A stretch of 64,000 bases of DNA from G963677085 sp963677085 (GTDB taxonomy: Bacteria > Planctomycetota > Planctomycetia > Pirellulales > Thermoguttaceae): the NCBI GenBank assembly GCA_963677085.2, contig CAXXFH010000004.1, forward strand, positions 5,332,001-5,396,000. Direction: 5' to 3'. The translations under genes and the position numbers were made by a program. Of the stretch, positions 17,505 through 25,745 are shown piece after piece. The notes under the pieces are model-generated. The model saw nothing but the letters and a program-made list of their open reading frames with translations, had not been told where the DNA came from and made no database searches. Position 1 is the first letter of the stretch. Each line of letters begins with the position of its first letter.

Positions 17505-18464
17505 ATGACAAACTCTCGCCCCCATTGCCCCCGGACATTCCGCATTTTCCGCAGTATGTGTCTGCTGGCCGCCGTTGCGATAAGCGTTTGGCCGTCTGCC
17601 ATGACCCAGGCCGCCGAGACTGTGGCGACCTATCAGGCCGTGCTCGACAACACGATGATCAAGCCCGAGGCCGACTCGACCGAGCCGCTGCACAGCAACG
17701 GAGCGGGAAACTTCTTCTCCGCAGGACTCACAAAACTGGGGACCAGCGGCAAGACCCATCGCGGGCTGTTGCAGTTCGATCTCAGCGAGATTCCCTCCGG
17801 GGCGATCATCAAACAGGCGGCATTGAAGCTCTACGTAGTGGAGGTGGCGAAGCGTGGCTATCAGTACGATCGCTCGTTCTGGCTTGCCCGCGTCCCAGAC
17901 TTAGGCGCGGTAGGATGGGGTGAAGGCACCTCGAACGCCGACATCTTCACCAAAGGCCAAGGCGACGGACTCGATGCGACCGCGGGCGATGCCACCTGGC
18001 TCGACAAGCAGTATCCCAGCGTCCCTTGGCCGACCGGCATGGAGGGGGTGCTCGGCGACGACCCGGCCACCTTCGACCCGGCCGACGCTGCCGGTATCGT
18101 GCCGGGCTATACCGACCCGGCCTCCACGCCCGTATTGCTCGACTGGCAACATGACGATCCGGCGCACGCGATGCTTGCCGATATCCAAGCGTGGGTCGAC
18201 GGTGCCTCGAATTTCGGCTGGGTGCTGGTGGGCGAAGAAGCCTTTGTTAACCCCGACGGCGAAGACAACTCCAGCAAACGAAGCTTCGCCTCTCGCGAGT
18301 ACGTCGACGACGCCGGCAGCAGCACCTTCTACGGCCCGGTGCTCACGGTCACCTATGAAGTCGTCCCCGAACCGGCCACCATAGGCCTGTTGCTCAGTGG
18401 ACTACTGGCCGCCGCCGGCGTCATCGTCCTGCGACGCAGACGCCTGCAAAGTTCGTGTGACTGA
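17505..18464 (+). CDS. DNRLRE-type PEP-CTERM protein
   Basis: A 319-aa exported protein. The signal peptide ends near ATAQA-like MTQAAE (residue about 36). The body has the pattern of DNRLRE (carbohydrate-binding-like) domains: RGLLQFDLSEIPSGAIIKQAALKLYV and a late FASREY. The C-terminus is a PEP-CTERM sorting signal: VPEPATIGLLLSGLLAAAG followed by RRRRL, which is recognised and cleaved by an exosortase, so the protein is probably displayed on or released from the cell surface. The ATG 17505 gives a normal signal peptide. It is on the same strand as the HINT toxin gene, 93 bases away. Confidence 0.85.
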   Translation: MTNSRPHCPRTFRIFRSMCLLAAVAISVWPSAMTQAAETVATYQAVLDNTMIKPEADSTEPLHSNGAGNFFSAGLTKLGTSGKTHRGLLQFDLSEIPSGAIIKQAALKLYVVEVAKRGYQYDRSFWLARVPDLGAVGWGEGTSNADIFTKGQGDGLDATAGDATWLDKQYPSVPWPTGMEGVLGDDPATFDPADAAGIVPGYTDPASTPVLLDWQHDDPAHAMLADIQAWVDGASNFGWVLVGEEAFVNPDGEDNSSKRSFASREYVDDAGSSTFYGPVLTVTYEVVPEPATIGLLLSGLLAAAGVIVLRRRRLQSSCD

Positions 18465-18557
18465 ACACCCGTCACGACCTTCGCGGGGCGGCGGCGACAA
18501 GGCTGTCGCCCCTCTCGACGCTGCCGAATCCCCCGAAAAACCTAACGATCTTCAAGA

Positions 18558-19574
18558 TTGGCCCGCTGGCAGCCGGCGGGATCTTCCCGCGACCCAGGCC
18601 CCGTCCAAGCCCCCGGCGAACCGGCCGAGCGTGCGGCCTCCGGCGGCCGTTGGCGGCGGACCCTGGCGGCGATCTTCCTGGCGGTCAGTTGCCTCTTCCT
18701 GTTCCGCGGCCTGTCGACGTCGCCGCCCGACCCGACCGGGCCACCGCCCACGACGATGGCCGCTGCCACGTCGCAGCCGGAATATGTCACCTCGAATATC
18801 GAGGACCTGCGGGTTGGCGATACGGTGCTTGCCTTCAATCCCGACACCAGCCAGGCGGAGCCGCGGCGGATTGTCGATGCGTTCGACCGCACCACGTATC
18901 GTTTGCGGGTGCTCGAAATCCACAGCCGCGACGGGACAAGCCAGACGATTCGCACGACCGACGAACACCCGTTCTGGGTCGTCGACCAGCAGGACTTCAA
19001 GCCGGCCGGCGAACTCGAAGTCGGCCAGGAACTGCTCGGCCCTCGCGGGGAAGTGCAAACGCTGGCCACCACCTGGGCGGAAGAACACCCCGAAGGCGTG
19101 ACCGTCTACAACTTCGAGGTCGAAGGCGCCCACACCTACTTCGTTTGTGCCGGTGACTTGTCCGAGACGCCCGTCCTGGTGCATAATGCGATGGGTGGGG
19201 AGTGCTTTAGGAAGCTCGGGAAAGCCCTAAAGGGCATAAAACTTGCTTCTGAGCATTTCCCTCAGATCCGGCCAGGCACAAAAGCCTGGAAGCAAGCAGT
19301 CAAGCAGTTGTCGGGACTAGGAAAGGGGAAACTCAACTTACGAGTCAGAACAGCGACCGAGGCAAAACAACTCTTGCAAGAAGCTCGTGGGAACATGAAT
19401 CGCTTTAAGCAGTATACGCGAGATGGACGAGGCCCGCACAGGAACTATCCAAAAGGATACGAAGTACACAACAATCTGAACTCACGAGAGAAGAGTGTTG
19501 GCAACGATCTCCGTCATATCAAATGGAACGATGGTGAAAGCTCAGGGCACATTTACTATGACACCCCCAACTGA
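18558..19574 (+). CDS. TM-HINT polymorphic toxin
   Basis: A 338-aa protein in three parts. Residues 1-33 are proline-rich; about 36-51 form one transmembrane helix (AAIFLAVSCLFLFRGL). Residues 75-210 are a pretoxin HINT autoprotease domain: it opens with EDLRVGDTVLAFNPDT, has the block-F TTDEHPFWVV, a VYNFEVEGAHTYFV strand and ends in VLVHN, where cleavage would release what follows. Residues 211-338 are the putative toxin, basic and histidine-bearing (GPHRNYPKGYEVH, then RHIKWNDG and GHIYYDTPN); I do not recognise the fold with certainty, but a nuclease is likely by context. The toxin coding part is clearly AT-richer than its neighbours. The start is a TTG without a clear ribosome site, so the N-terminus may be truncated. 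The stop overlaps the next gene by 17 bases. Confidence 0.75.
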   Translation: MARWQPAGSSRDPGPVQAPGEPAERAASGGRWRRTLAAIFLAVSCLFLFRGLSTSPPDPTGPPPTTMAAATSQPEYVTSNIEDLRVGDTVLAFNPDTSQAEPRRIVDAFDRTTYRLRVLEIHSRDGTSQTIRTTDEHPFWVVDQQDFKPAGELEVGQELLGPRGEVQTLATTWAEEHPEGVTVYNFEVEGAHTYFVCAGDLSETPVLVHNAMGGECFRKLGKALKGIKLASEHFPQIRPGTKAWKQAVKQLSGLGKGKLNLRVRTATEAKQLLQEARGNMNRFKQYTRDGRGPHRNYPKGYEVHNNLNSREKSVGNDLRHIKWNDGESSGHIYYDTPN

Positions 19575-20067
19575 GAAACCAACGTATAGAATTGAAGATC
19601 TTGAGTTTGATGCTTTGAAGGAATCCTATTTTGGAGGCCTGTTAGTTGACAACAACATGAACATTGAAACACTCAGGGACTCGATTCGTGTGCTGTCCGA
19701 GCTGTCAGCGAGCATCATTTGGACAGTGACCTTCGGGGCAGCCAACAGCAAAGCCGCAATTGCCGAATCCAATTGGACATCCCATCTCACTTGGGAATCG
19801 TGTGGAGATTGGCTTCCTTACTACAACAAGGCGGACAGCGAACCAGTTGAACAACAACTGCGACAATCCTTTAATTGGTCAGAAGAACAAGCGGTTCTGT
19901 TTATCAAGGGACCACTTGACTGCATACTTACTGATTGGGGCACATTTGTCCGAAATTGGTTGACGTTCGTTGAGTACGACGACGATGGCCCATTCTTGGT
20001 TCCCATTAATATGGAAGACGTTTTGAGAATAAGCCCCATCGGTACATTCTTGAAAGGAGTGACATAG
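19558..20067 (+). CDS. candidate immunity protein for the HINT toxin
   Basis: A 169-aa acidic, tryptophan-rich soluble protein with no signal peptide and no family I recognise. Its position argues for an immunity protein: it starts inside the last codons of the toxin gene (17-base overlap), lies on the same strand, is the next gene, and shares the same low GC. Such overlap ensures co-translation with the toxin. The ATG at 19558 is the best start; an in-frame ATG at 19531 would lengthen the overlap. The immunity role is inference from position. Confidence 0.6.
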   Translation: MTPPTEKPTYRIEDLEFDALKESYFGGLLVDNNMNIETLRDSIRVLSELSASIIWTVTFGAANSKAAIAESNWTSHLTWESCGDWLPYYNKADSEPVEQQLRQSFNWSEEQAVLFIKGPLDCILTDWGTFVRNWLTFVEYDDDGPFLVPINMEDVLRISPIGTFLKGVT

Positions 20068-20640
20068 GTTGGGTCGAGCGAAGTTTTTCTTGAAGTCTTC
20101 CTTGAAACTCGTCGCGTACGATCGTGGCTCCATTTGTGTAGGGTATAGGTCCGTTCGGCATTCGGGGGCGATAGACCAGAGCCAGCGTTGGTGGGGCTCG
20201 CTTCGCTCGACCCACCCTACATCACTGAACAAGTCAGCGGTTGGCCCCCGGCGTGTCCCGAAGGGGCACCGGTTCGCCCAGCGAAGGGCGCAGCCCTGGC
20301 AAGCGAATTCGCAACGGTCTCTTCCGGCCGGCCCAACGGGCCAACCGTTCGTCTGCCTCGACTGGTCGAACGAAAACGGTTGGCCCGTTGGGCCGAGCGG
20401 GGATCGAGACGGGAGAAACGGGATTTCGCTTGGGCGTGCCCCGATTACCAGGGCGTTGCCCTTCGCTGGGCGATAGTCTGGGCCTTCGGCCCGTGTGTTG
20501 CCCGAACGGCGGGCCTGGTTCGCCAGTCCAAAGCCAGCGTTGGCGGGGCTCGCTTCGCTCGGCCCACCCTACATGACTACATGACTGGACAAACCGGCAG
20601 TTGGGGCACCCGACGCATGTGACGGTCGGTGAGGTGCCAT
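20068..20640. repeat. nested palindrome and direct-repeat cluster
   Basis: No gene is present in this gap. A 19-base perfect inverted repeat lies at 20331-20349 and 20375-20393 (25-base spacer). An outer imperfect arm pair, containing CGCCCAGCGAAGGGC, lies around 20274-20300 and 20448-20473. Two direct copies of a hairpin-like unit (GGGGCTCGCTTCGCTC followed by CCCACCCTAC) lie near 20192-20222 and 20544-20574. It separates the toxin/immunity pair from the truncated radical SAM gene. Confidence 0.65.
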
Positions 20641-20671
20641 TACATCGAATCCATTCGAGCCACAGACGCCA

Positions 20672-20989
20672 ATGCCCGACCGCGCTGTCGACACCTTCGC
20701 TCCTGTGCTCTCCGTGTGGCGTCCTCGGGAAGAGAAGCCCGTGTTTCTGCTGCGGTGGCTGGTGACCGAATGGTGCAACTATCGGTGCGGCTACTGCCCG
20801 CAGTCGCACGATCGCTTCGCGCGGCGAGGGCATTTCACGGCACACGCCTTCGACAACTTTCCGCTTCGGCGGTGGCTCGCCGCCTTTGAGCGGCATTTCG
20901 CCGAGCGGCGTCTCTCGTTGGTGATGACCGGCGGAGAACCGATGGTGGACGGCCAGAATATGCGGGGCGCATTCGTGAACTCAGACTGA
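20672..20989 (+). pseudogene. truncated radical SAM protein
   Basis: The 105-aa frame contains the N-terminal end of a radical SAM enzyme: the 4Fe-4S cluster motif CNYRCGYC (Cys35, Cys39, Cys42) in a context TEWCNYRCGYCPQS typical of SPASM/peptide-modifying or PqqE-like enzymes, and the SAM-binding motif TGGEP at residues 86-90. The remaining two thirds of the TIM barrel is missing: after GGEPMVDGQN the sequence diverges and stops. It is probably a fragment left after a deletion or insertion and non-functional. It stands next to repeats on both sides. Confidence 0.7.
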
Positions 20990-21126
20990 AGCGTTAATGC
21001 ACTGCCTGTCCGTCGGGCACGCCAACTCGAAGGCGGCACTGGTTAAGCCAGTGGTACTCACTTTTCGGCCTTCTGAATGTGCCATGCCGCCTAGAATAAT
21101 CTTCGATCCTGGGGTGTTCGTATCTA

Positions 21127-21156
21127 TTGCAATCGAGATATGAATTGGGGTATAAT
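21127..21156 (+). promoter_or_regulatory. sigma70-type promoter with no gene downstream
   Basis: TTGCAA (21127-21132) and a perfect TATAAT (21151-21156) are 18 bases apart. The next coding start on this strand is 700 bases away (21869), so it may drive a non-coding transcript or a long leader. Confidence 0.5.
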
Positions 21157-21162
21157 CCGGAC

Positions 21163-21340
21163 AGTCGAATAAAGGGCTGTCTGCCTTGCGGAACAGGAAG
21201 GGCAGCCCGAGCGTGCCCAGGTTGGCGGAAAGACATTCCCCTATTACTGGAGCCAGGTTGCCGTTTTAGTCGGGTAACCAACCAAAACTCACGTTCGTGA
21301 GCGGTTGGTGTTGCTCGGCAGTGAACGCGAGCACCGGTAA
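21163..21340 (+). ncRNA. candidate structured RNA
   Basis: Downstream of the promoter lie two inverted-repeat structures. The first pairs GGGCTG with CAGCCC around 21175-21209. The second is a nested hairpin at 21277-21309: outer arms ACCAACC/GGTTGGT, inner CTCAC/GTGAG with loop GTTC. No open frame of note exists on this strand. I do not recognise a known RNA class (not 6S, SRP, RNase P or tmRNA). It may be a small RNA or only palindromic DNA. Confidence 0.3.
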
Positions 21341-21400
21341 GGGAGTGTCGTGTTAACCAGTCGACGGTGCTATGGCCGCTTGGGGCATTCGTCTTGTCTT

Positions 21401-21502
21401 ATTGGGCCTTGTATATTGAATGAACGGAGGGCGACCGGCGGGAGCCCGGTTTCCAGACGCTTGCCCTTGCCCAACTGTTCAATGAATATGCGAGTGTCAG
21501 TA
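21401..21502 (+). repeat. MITE-like element, copy D
   Basis: A 102-base copy starting ATTGGGCC and ending GTCAGT, with T and A outside. Inner parts of both arms pair (ATATTGAATGAACGG near the left end, TTCAATGAATATGC near the right). The core GGGCGACC and palindrome CCCGGtttCC are present. Confidence 0.75.
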
Positions 21503-21868
21503 AACGTCCGGCGACCATCGCGTTTTCGCTCCGGGTGTAGACTCTCATCGCAAGAACGACTGTCGCAGCGCTGCGCGACAGTGAAATGCCTTTCCCTGTG
21601 AATCGTGGCTTGTGTGCCTCGGGGACACGGTGTGGCGTGATGGTAGGCGCGACCCGGCGTGGGCAACCGTCTTCGGCGTTCCGGCGAAGCCCGGCTTTCA
21701 CGTGTTGCTGCCGCCGGATGGGCAATGTCGCCACGGCATCCGCGTCTTTTGTGCCTTGTATCGCTTTGCTCGGGCGAGCAGTCATTTCGATGCTGATTTC
21801 TTGTAGGACAGGTGGACGGTACCCCGGCGCGTTCGCACCGGGATGTTCCACCGGAAAGGAGATCTGCG

Positions 21869-23596
21869 ATGAACGACTCCCAAGTTTCTCCTCCCACCGG
21901 CGATGAAACGCCTGCACCGAACCCGCAACCGAAGGATCCTACCTATATCGACCCGACGGTCGAGTTGAGAAACCTCCTCCGATTTATCTACACCAACAAT
22001 CCCTTCTACGTGATCAGCGCTGGCCTGACGCTGTGGGGATTATACCAGTCGTTCGACACGTCGGTATTGATTCAATCCAACGCGTTGATGGCCTGCATGG
22101 CTGGCTACATTCTGTTGCTGGCCGTTTCCTCCGTCCTGCTTATTCGCGTCGGCCAGGTGTGGGACGACGTGCGGACCATGTTGCTCCTGGTGGTTTTGTT
22201 GCTGTTGGCCGTGTCGCTTTCGTTCGACAAGGCGCTCAGCACGAATCCAGACGTAGGGCAATACTACTTTTACGGTGGGCTTGTGTTTGCCGTGGTGATT
22301 AGCGAAGCGGTGCTGCATGGCACGCGACTCTCGTTGCCTATGTTGTTTCGCCTGCCGTATCACTCGATTCTGGGGGTGTTTTTCCTTTATCCAGTTGCCA
22401 TACGGCATTGGATCCACAACCCGAAGGATCCCGTTCTTCAATGGGCCTTGTTCGGTTTTTCGTCGGTGGCAGCCGTGGCGTTTCTCACGTTGCTACCGGC
22501 AATTCGTCGTGGTGCGACTTTCATTCGCCTCAACGGCAGCCCCTGGCGATGGCCGTGGTACCCCTGGACGCTGTTCGGCGTGTTGGCGTTTGGCGTCGCG
22601 ATGCGGTCGTATTGCCTGTGCGTGTCGTTTCATCCGGTCAAGGGAATGAGCACGATGTTTGCGCCCTACTTCCTTGTGCCGTTTCTGCTAGTCTTATGCC
22701 TTCTGATTTTGGAAATCGGACTGAAGGCGAAACACCGCGCCGCGATTCGCTTCGCGCTGGTGGCCCCCCTCGTGATAATTCCGCTGGCGATCGTCGGAAC
22801 CCAGGCAGGCGATTTCGGATTCCGCCAAATGCTAACCAACACACTGGGCGGTTCTCCGCTGTTCTTCACCGCCTTGGGGGTTGCGGGCTTTCACGGTTAC
22901 GCCCTATTGCGACGTGCCACGTATGCGGCCGAAGCCCTTACGGCCTCGTTGGCCTTGCTCTGCGTGTGTGGACGGCAAACCGAAGGCGTGGAAACGCTGG
23001 TCGTGCCGCAACTCGTCCCCCTGTTGTTGATCGCCGTTCTGCAGGGTTGGCTGACCGTGTGGCACCGCAGTTCGCTACGATGTCTCGCTGCCGCCGGATG
23101 TCTGTTGACTGCGATTGCCCTGCATACGTCGCTTGGATCCTTGGCCGGTTATCGGGCGGTGGCCGCGGGTCACGGCCTGCTGTTTGTCGCCCTGCTGATC
23201 GGCTTAGGTTTTCACGACCGGTTTGCACGGTTCCTGCAATATGCGGGCGCTCTGACGATGGTGATTTTCAGTCAGGCGTCGAACGCCGTTGATACCAACG
23301 TTTTGGGAGGATTGCCCGAGTGGCTGCCGGCCGTGTATCCCGCGTTGATGGGGACGCTTGCACTCGGCTACGGCTACGTGGCGGGCAATAAATGGTTTTA
23401 CGCCGCCGCCGGCCTGACGCTCGTCGGTTGGTTTGTCACGGTCGTTTGGCAATACTATCCGGCCGCACGACGTTGGGTACCCGGCCTCGACTATATCCTG
23501 CTCGGCATGGCCTTCTTCGCGCTGGCCTTGGCCGTAAGCCTGCTGAAGACGGGACTACCCCAGCGACTACTTACGCGGTTTACGGGAGAATCGTAA
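21869..23596 (+). CDS. polytopic membrane protein of unknown function
   Basis: A 575-aa integral membrane protein with about 14 hydrophobic segments spread along its length, after a soluble proline-rich N-terminus (about 60 residues). An AAAGGAGATC ribosome site precedes ATG 21869, which I take as the start. No transporter, respiratory or glycosyltransferase motif is recognisable. The gene converges with the four-heme lipoprotein gene, whose stop is 18 bases away. It could be a planctomycete-specific family. Confidence 0.7.
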   Translation: MNDSQVSPPTGDETPAPNPQPKDPTYIDPTVELRNLLRFIYTNNPFYVISAGLTLWGLYQSFDTSVLIQSNALMACMAGYILLLAVSSVLLIRVGQVWDDVRTMLLLVVLLLLAVSLSFDKALSTNPDVGQYYFYGGLVFAVVISEAVLHGTRLSLPMLFRLPYHSILGVFFLYPVAIRHWIHNPKDPVLQWALFGFSSVAAVAFLTLLPAIRRGATFIRLNGSPWRWPWYPWTLFGVLAFGVAMRSYCLCVSFHPVKGMSTMFAPYFLVPFLLVLCLLILEIGLKAKHRAAIRFALVAPLVIIPLAIVGTQAGDFGFRQMLTNTLGGSPLFFTALGVAGFHGYALLRRATYAAEALTASLALLCVCGRQTEGVETLVVPQLVPLLLIAVLQGWLTVWHRSSLRCLAAAGCLLTAIALHTSLGSLAGYRAVAAGHGLLFVALLIGLGFHDRFARFLQYAGALTMVIFSQASNAVDTNVLGGLPEWLPAVYPALMGTLALGYGYVAGNKWFYAAAGLTLVGWFVTVVWQYYPAARRWVPGLDYILLGMAFFALALAVSLLKTGLPQRLLTRFTGES

Positions 23597-23613
23597 GTTG
23601 GTCGGGCGGTGGG

Positions 23614-24432
23614 TTATTTGAAATCGCCTTCCTTTTGCGTCACGATCGCGTGTTTCCCGTGGCAGTCGGTGCACACCGAGTCTTCGGTGACCCAACGGCC
23701 ATTTTCGCGGCGTTTGCTGTTCCACTGAGCCAGGAACTCTTTAACTTTGGAGAGGTCTTTGTGTTTCGGATGGCATTGCTTGCAGAACGGCATCATTTCG
23801 GCTCGTCCCCAGATAACGTCGGGGCGGATAATGTTGTACTCGTCGGCTCGGTGGACTTCCGAGTCGCCATGGCAGGCCATGCAGGTCATGCCGGCCTCCA
23901 TGTGGATCGAGGAAATCTGTTCCATGGCGAAATCGGCGTGACAGACCATGCAAGAGGAATTGTCCTCTTCGTAGCCGGAGTCGAACAGCACGGGGGCCTT
24001 GGTGTTGAAAATCGAGTTTTTCACGGAAGGAATTTGCTTGACACCCCAGTGTTTGCGCGAGCCGGAAAACGCGTACGCCTCACTGGGTAGTTCCCCTTTT
24101 TCTTGCGGGTCGTCTTCCGCGGTCGGGTCGTTTGGGGTGTTTGAGCCGTCTGCCGTGGCATCGTCTGCCGTGACATCGACTGCTGCTTTGGCGTTGTTGT
24201 CGGGGACTTGGGGTGAGGGTGTGTCGCTTTCTGTGGATTGGGCGGCAGGTGCCGCGTTTTTGGTCGGTTCGGAAGCGTCGGCCGGCGAGGTGTCGGACAA
24301 CGGTGGTACGGTGGTGCTAGTGGGTGTGGTCGTGGCCGAGAGCCCGTTGCCCGACACGGGCGGCGTACATCCGGCGACAAGCAACAGCACGCAGCTACAG
24401 AAGAACGCGATCATCAAGGGCGCCGTCCGCAT
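23614..24432 (-). CDS. four-heme c-type cytochrome lipoprotein
   Basis: A 272-aa exported lipoprotein (signal MRTAPLMIAFFCSCVLLLVAGC, lipid Cys22). A long threonine/proline/aspartate-rich linker (about 25-130) precedes a domain with four heme c attachment motifs: CMVCH, CMACH, CKQCH and CTDCH, with additional histidines as likely distal ligands. Such proteins carry electrons in the periplasm. The start at ATG 24432 gives a clean signal peptide; the frame extends upstream without sense. The gene is next to a Tat-exported aldo/keto reductase on the same strand, 129 bases upstream. Confidence 0.85.
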   Translation of the reverse strand: MRTAPLMIAFFCSCVLLLVAGCTPPVSGNGLSATTTPTSTTVPPLSDTSPADASEPTKNAAPAAQSTESDTPSPQVPDNNAKAAVDVTADDATADGSNTPNDPTAEDDPQEKGELPSEAYAFSGSRKHWGVKQIPSVKNSIFNTKAPVLFDSGYEEDNSSCMVCHADFAMEQISSIHMEAGMTCMACHGDSEVHRADEYNIIRPDVIWGRAEMMPFCKQCHPKHKDLSKVKEFLAQWNSKRRENGRWVTEDSVCTDCHGKHAIVTQKEGDFK

Positions 24433-24561
24433 GGTTGTCTCACTCCTGAGGTAGAAAGAATGCTGTCGCCTGGATGCACCTATGTCGGGCAGGGCATCCC
24501 AAGGCGAGAGATGATCTGGTAGGCCGTCGATGGCTCGGGGAGGTCGGCAACGCATGGGGTG

Positions 24562-25632
24562 TTATACCCATTCCCAGTTGCGGAGCCATCGGTAGTTGGT
24601 GGGCAGATTGTTGCGCATCTCCGTGGCGATTTCTTCGAATCGGCTGATCTCGGCAGTGTCGAACTCACGGCGGTCGGTGACGGCCTTGCAGGCGTTGGCT
24701 ACTTGGTCGACGGTGACGAGTCCCGGAATGGCGCATGTAAGTTCTTCGCAGGAGAAGACGTATCGCAGTACCATGCGCGCCCGTTCATCGTCTTCGGCTT
24801 TGTTGGGCGAATCGGGTTTGCCACGCGACTTGAACACGGACCCGCTGGCAAACGGCTTGATGCCGACAAAGCCGATGTCGTGTTGGCGGAGGGCGTCGAA
24901 CATGCTGCCTTTCGGGGCTTTTTTGCTGAATGCCGTGTAAGGCGTCACGACGGCTTCGATCTGCTCGGGATATTCGTCGACGATTCCGGTGAGCCACTTG
25001 CGGTCGTGGGTGGAGAAGCCGGTGTGTCGCGCGAGACCTTCCTTTTTGGCCCACGCGAGAGCCTCCATGGCATTCTCGATTTCCTTTTGCGTATTGCGGC
25101 GACTGGTTTGTTCGTGGAACATGATTCGCCAGAGGTCGACGTACTGCAGGCCCACCTCTTTCAGGCCGCCCGCAAAACCTTCTTTGAGTTTGTCTGCCGT
25201 CTCGGCCCAATTCTTGAAACGCACTTCGCGGCGGTCATAGGAATAGCTGATGTAGATTTCCTCGCGGCGTTTGCCGAGCACCTTGGGATAGGTGGCCACT
25301 TCCTGGGCGGTGCAGGCATCGACGAAATTCACGCCGCGATCCATGCAAGCGTTGATCACCTCGGCGCGGTTCTTGTAGAAATCGTCGGTGCCGTAGCCGT
25401 GAGCGACCTTCTTCCAGTGTCCACCAAGGCTGACGATCGAGACCATCAAGTCGGTCTTACCCAACCGGCGGTACTCCATGTTTTCGTTGTAGCTGCGCGT
25501 CTTGGTGACATCGGCGGCAGCGGCAACCGCCTGAGACGCCGTGTCGCCGACAGCTCCCGCGAGACTGGCTCCGGCAACGGCGGCTGTGCTGTTTTGTAGG
25601 AAATGGCGTCGGTTAAGGGTCGGGCTTATCAT
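24562..25632 (-). CDS. Tat-exported aldo/keto reductase-like protein
   Basis: A 356-aa protein with a Tat-like signal (NRRHFLQNSTAAVAGASLAG) and an aldo/keto reductase TIM barrel (MEYRRLGKTDLMVSIVSLGG; VDLWRIMFHEQ; VGIKPFASGSVF). The catalytic tetrad is incomplete: the Asp of FVDAC is present, but the expected Tyr five residues later is Gln and the strand-3 Lys position reads IYISYS. The His position is shifted. It is therefore more likely a non-canonical or binding protein than a true reductase. Planctomycetes encode many such exported relatives. Confidence 0.8.
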   Translation of the reverse strand: MISPTLNRRHFLQNSTAAVAGASLAGAVGDTASQAVAAAADVTKTRSYNENMEYRRLGKTDLMVSIVSLGGHWKKVAHGYGTDDFYKNRAEVINACMDRGVNFVDACTAQEVATYPKVLGKRREEIYISYSYDRREVRFKNWAETADKLKEGFAGGLKEVGLQYVDLWRIMFHEQTSRRNTQKEIENAMEALAWAKKEGLARHTGFSTHDRKWLTGIVDEYPEQIEAVVTPYTAFSKKAPKGSMFDALRQHDIGFVGIKPFASGSVFKSRGKPDSPNKAEDDERARMVLRYVFSCEELTCAIPGLVTVDQVANACKAVTDRREFDTAEISRFEEIATEMRNNLPTNYRWLRNWEWV

Positions 25633-25745
25633 GATATTTCTCCTCGTCGTGGTATTGAGCCGCGAAAGATGTGGAGGTATCGGCAGAAGGTAATTTGGCG
25701 ATATGTTGGTTACACAGACTATTTACTGATGTTGCGCAACATTAC

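Noticed and set aside
20994..21281. 95-aa minus-strand frame in the radical SAM/ncRNA gap
   Set aside because: No recognisable sequence; it crosses the hairpin repeats.
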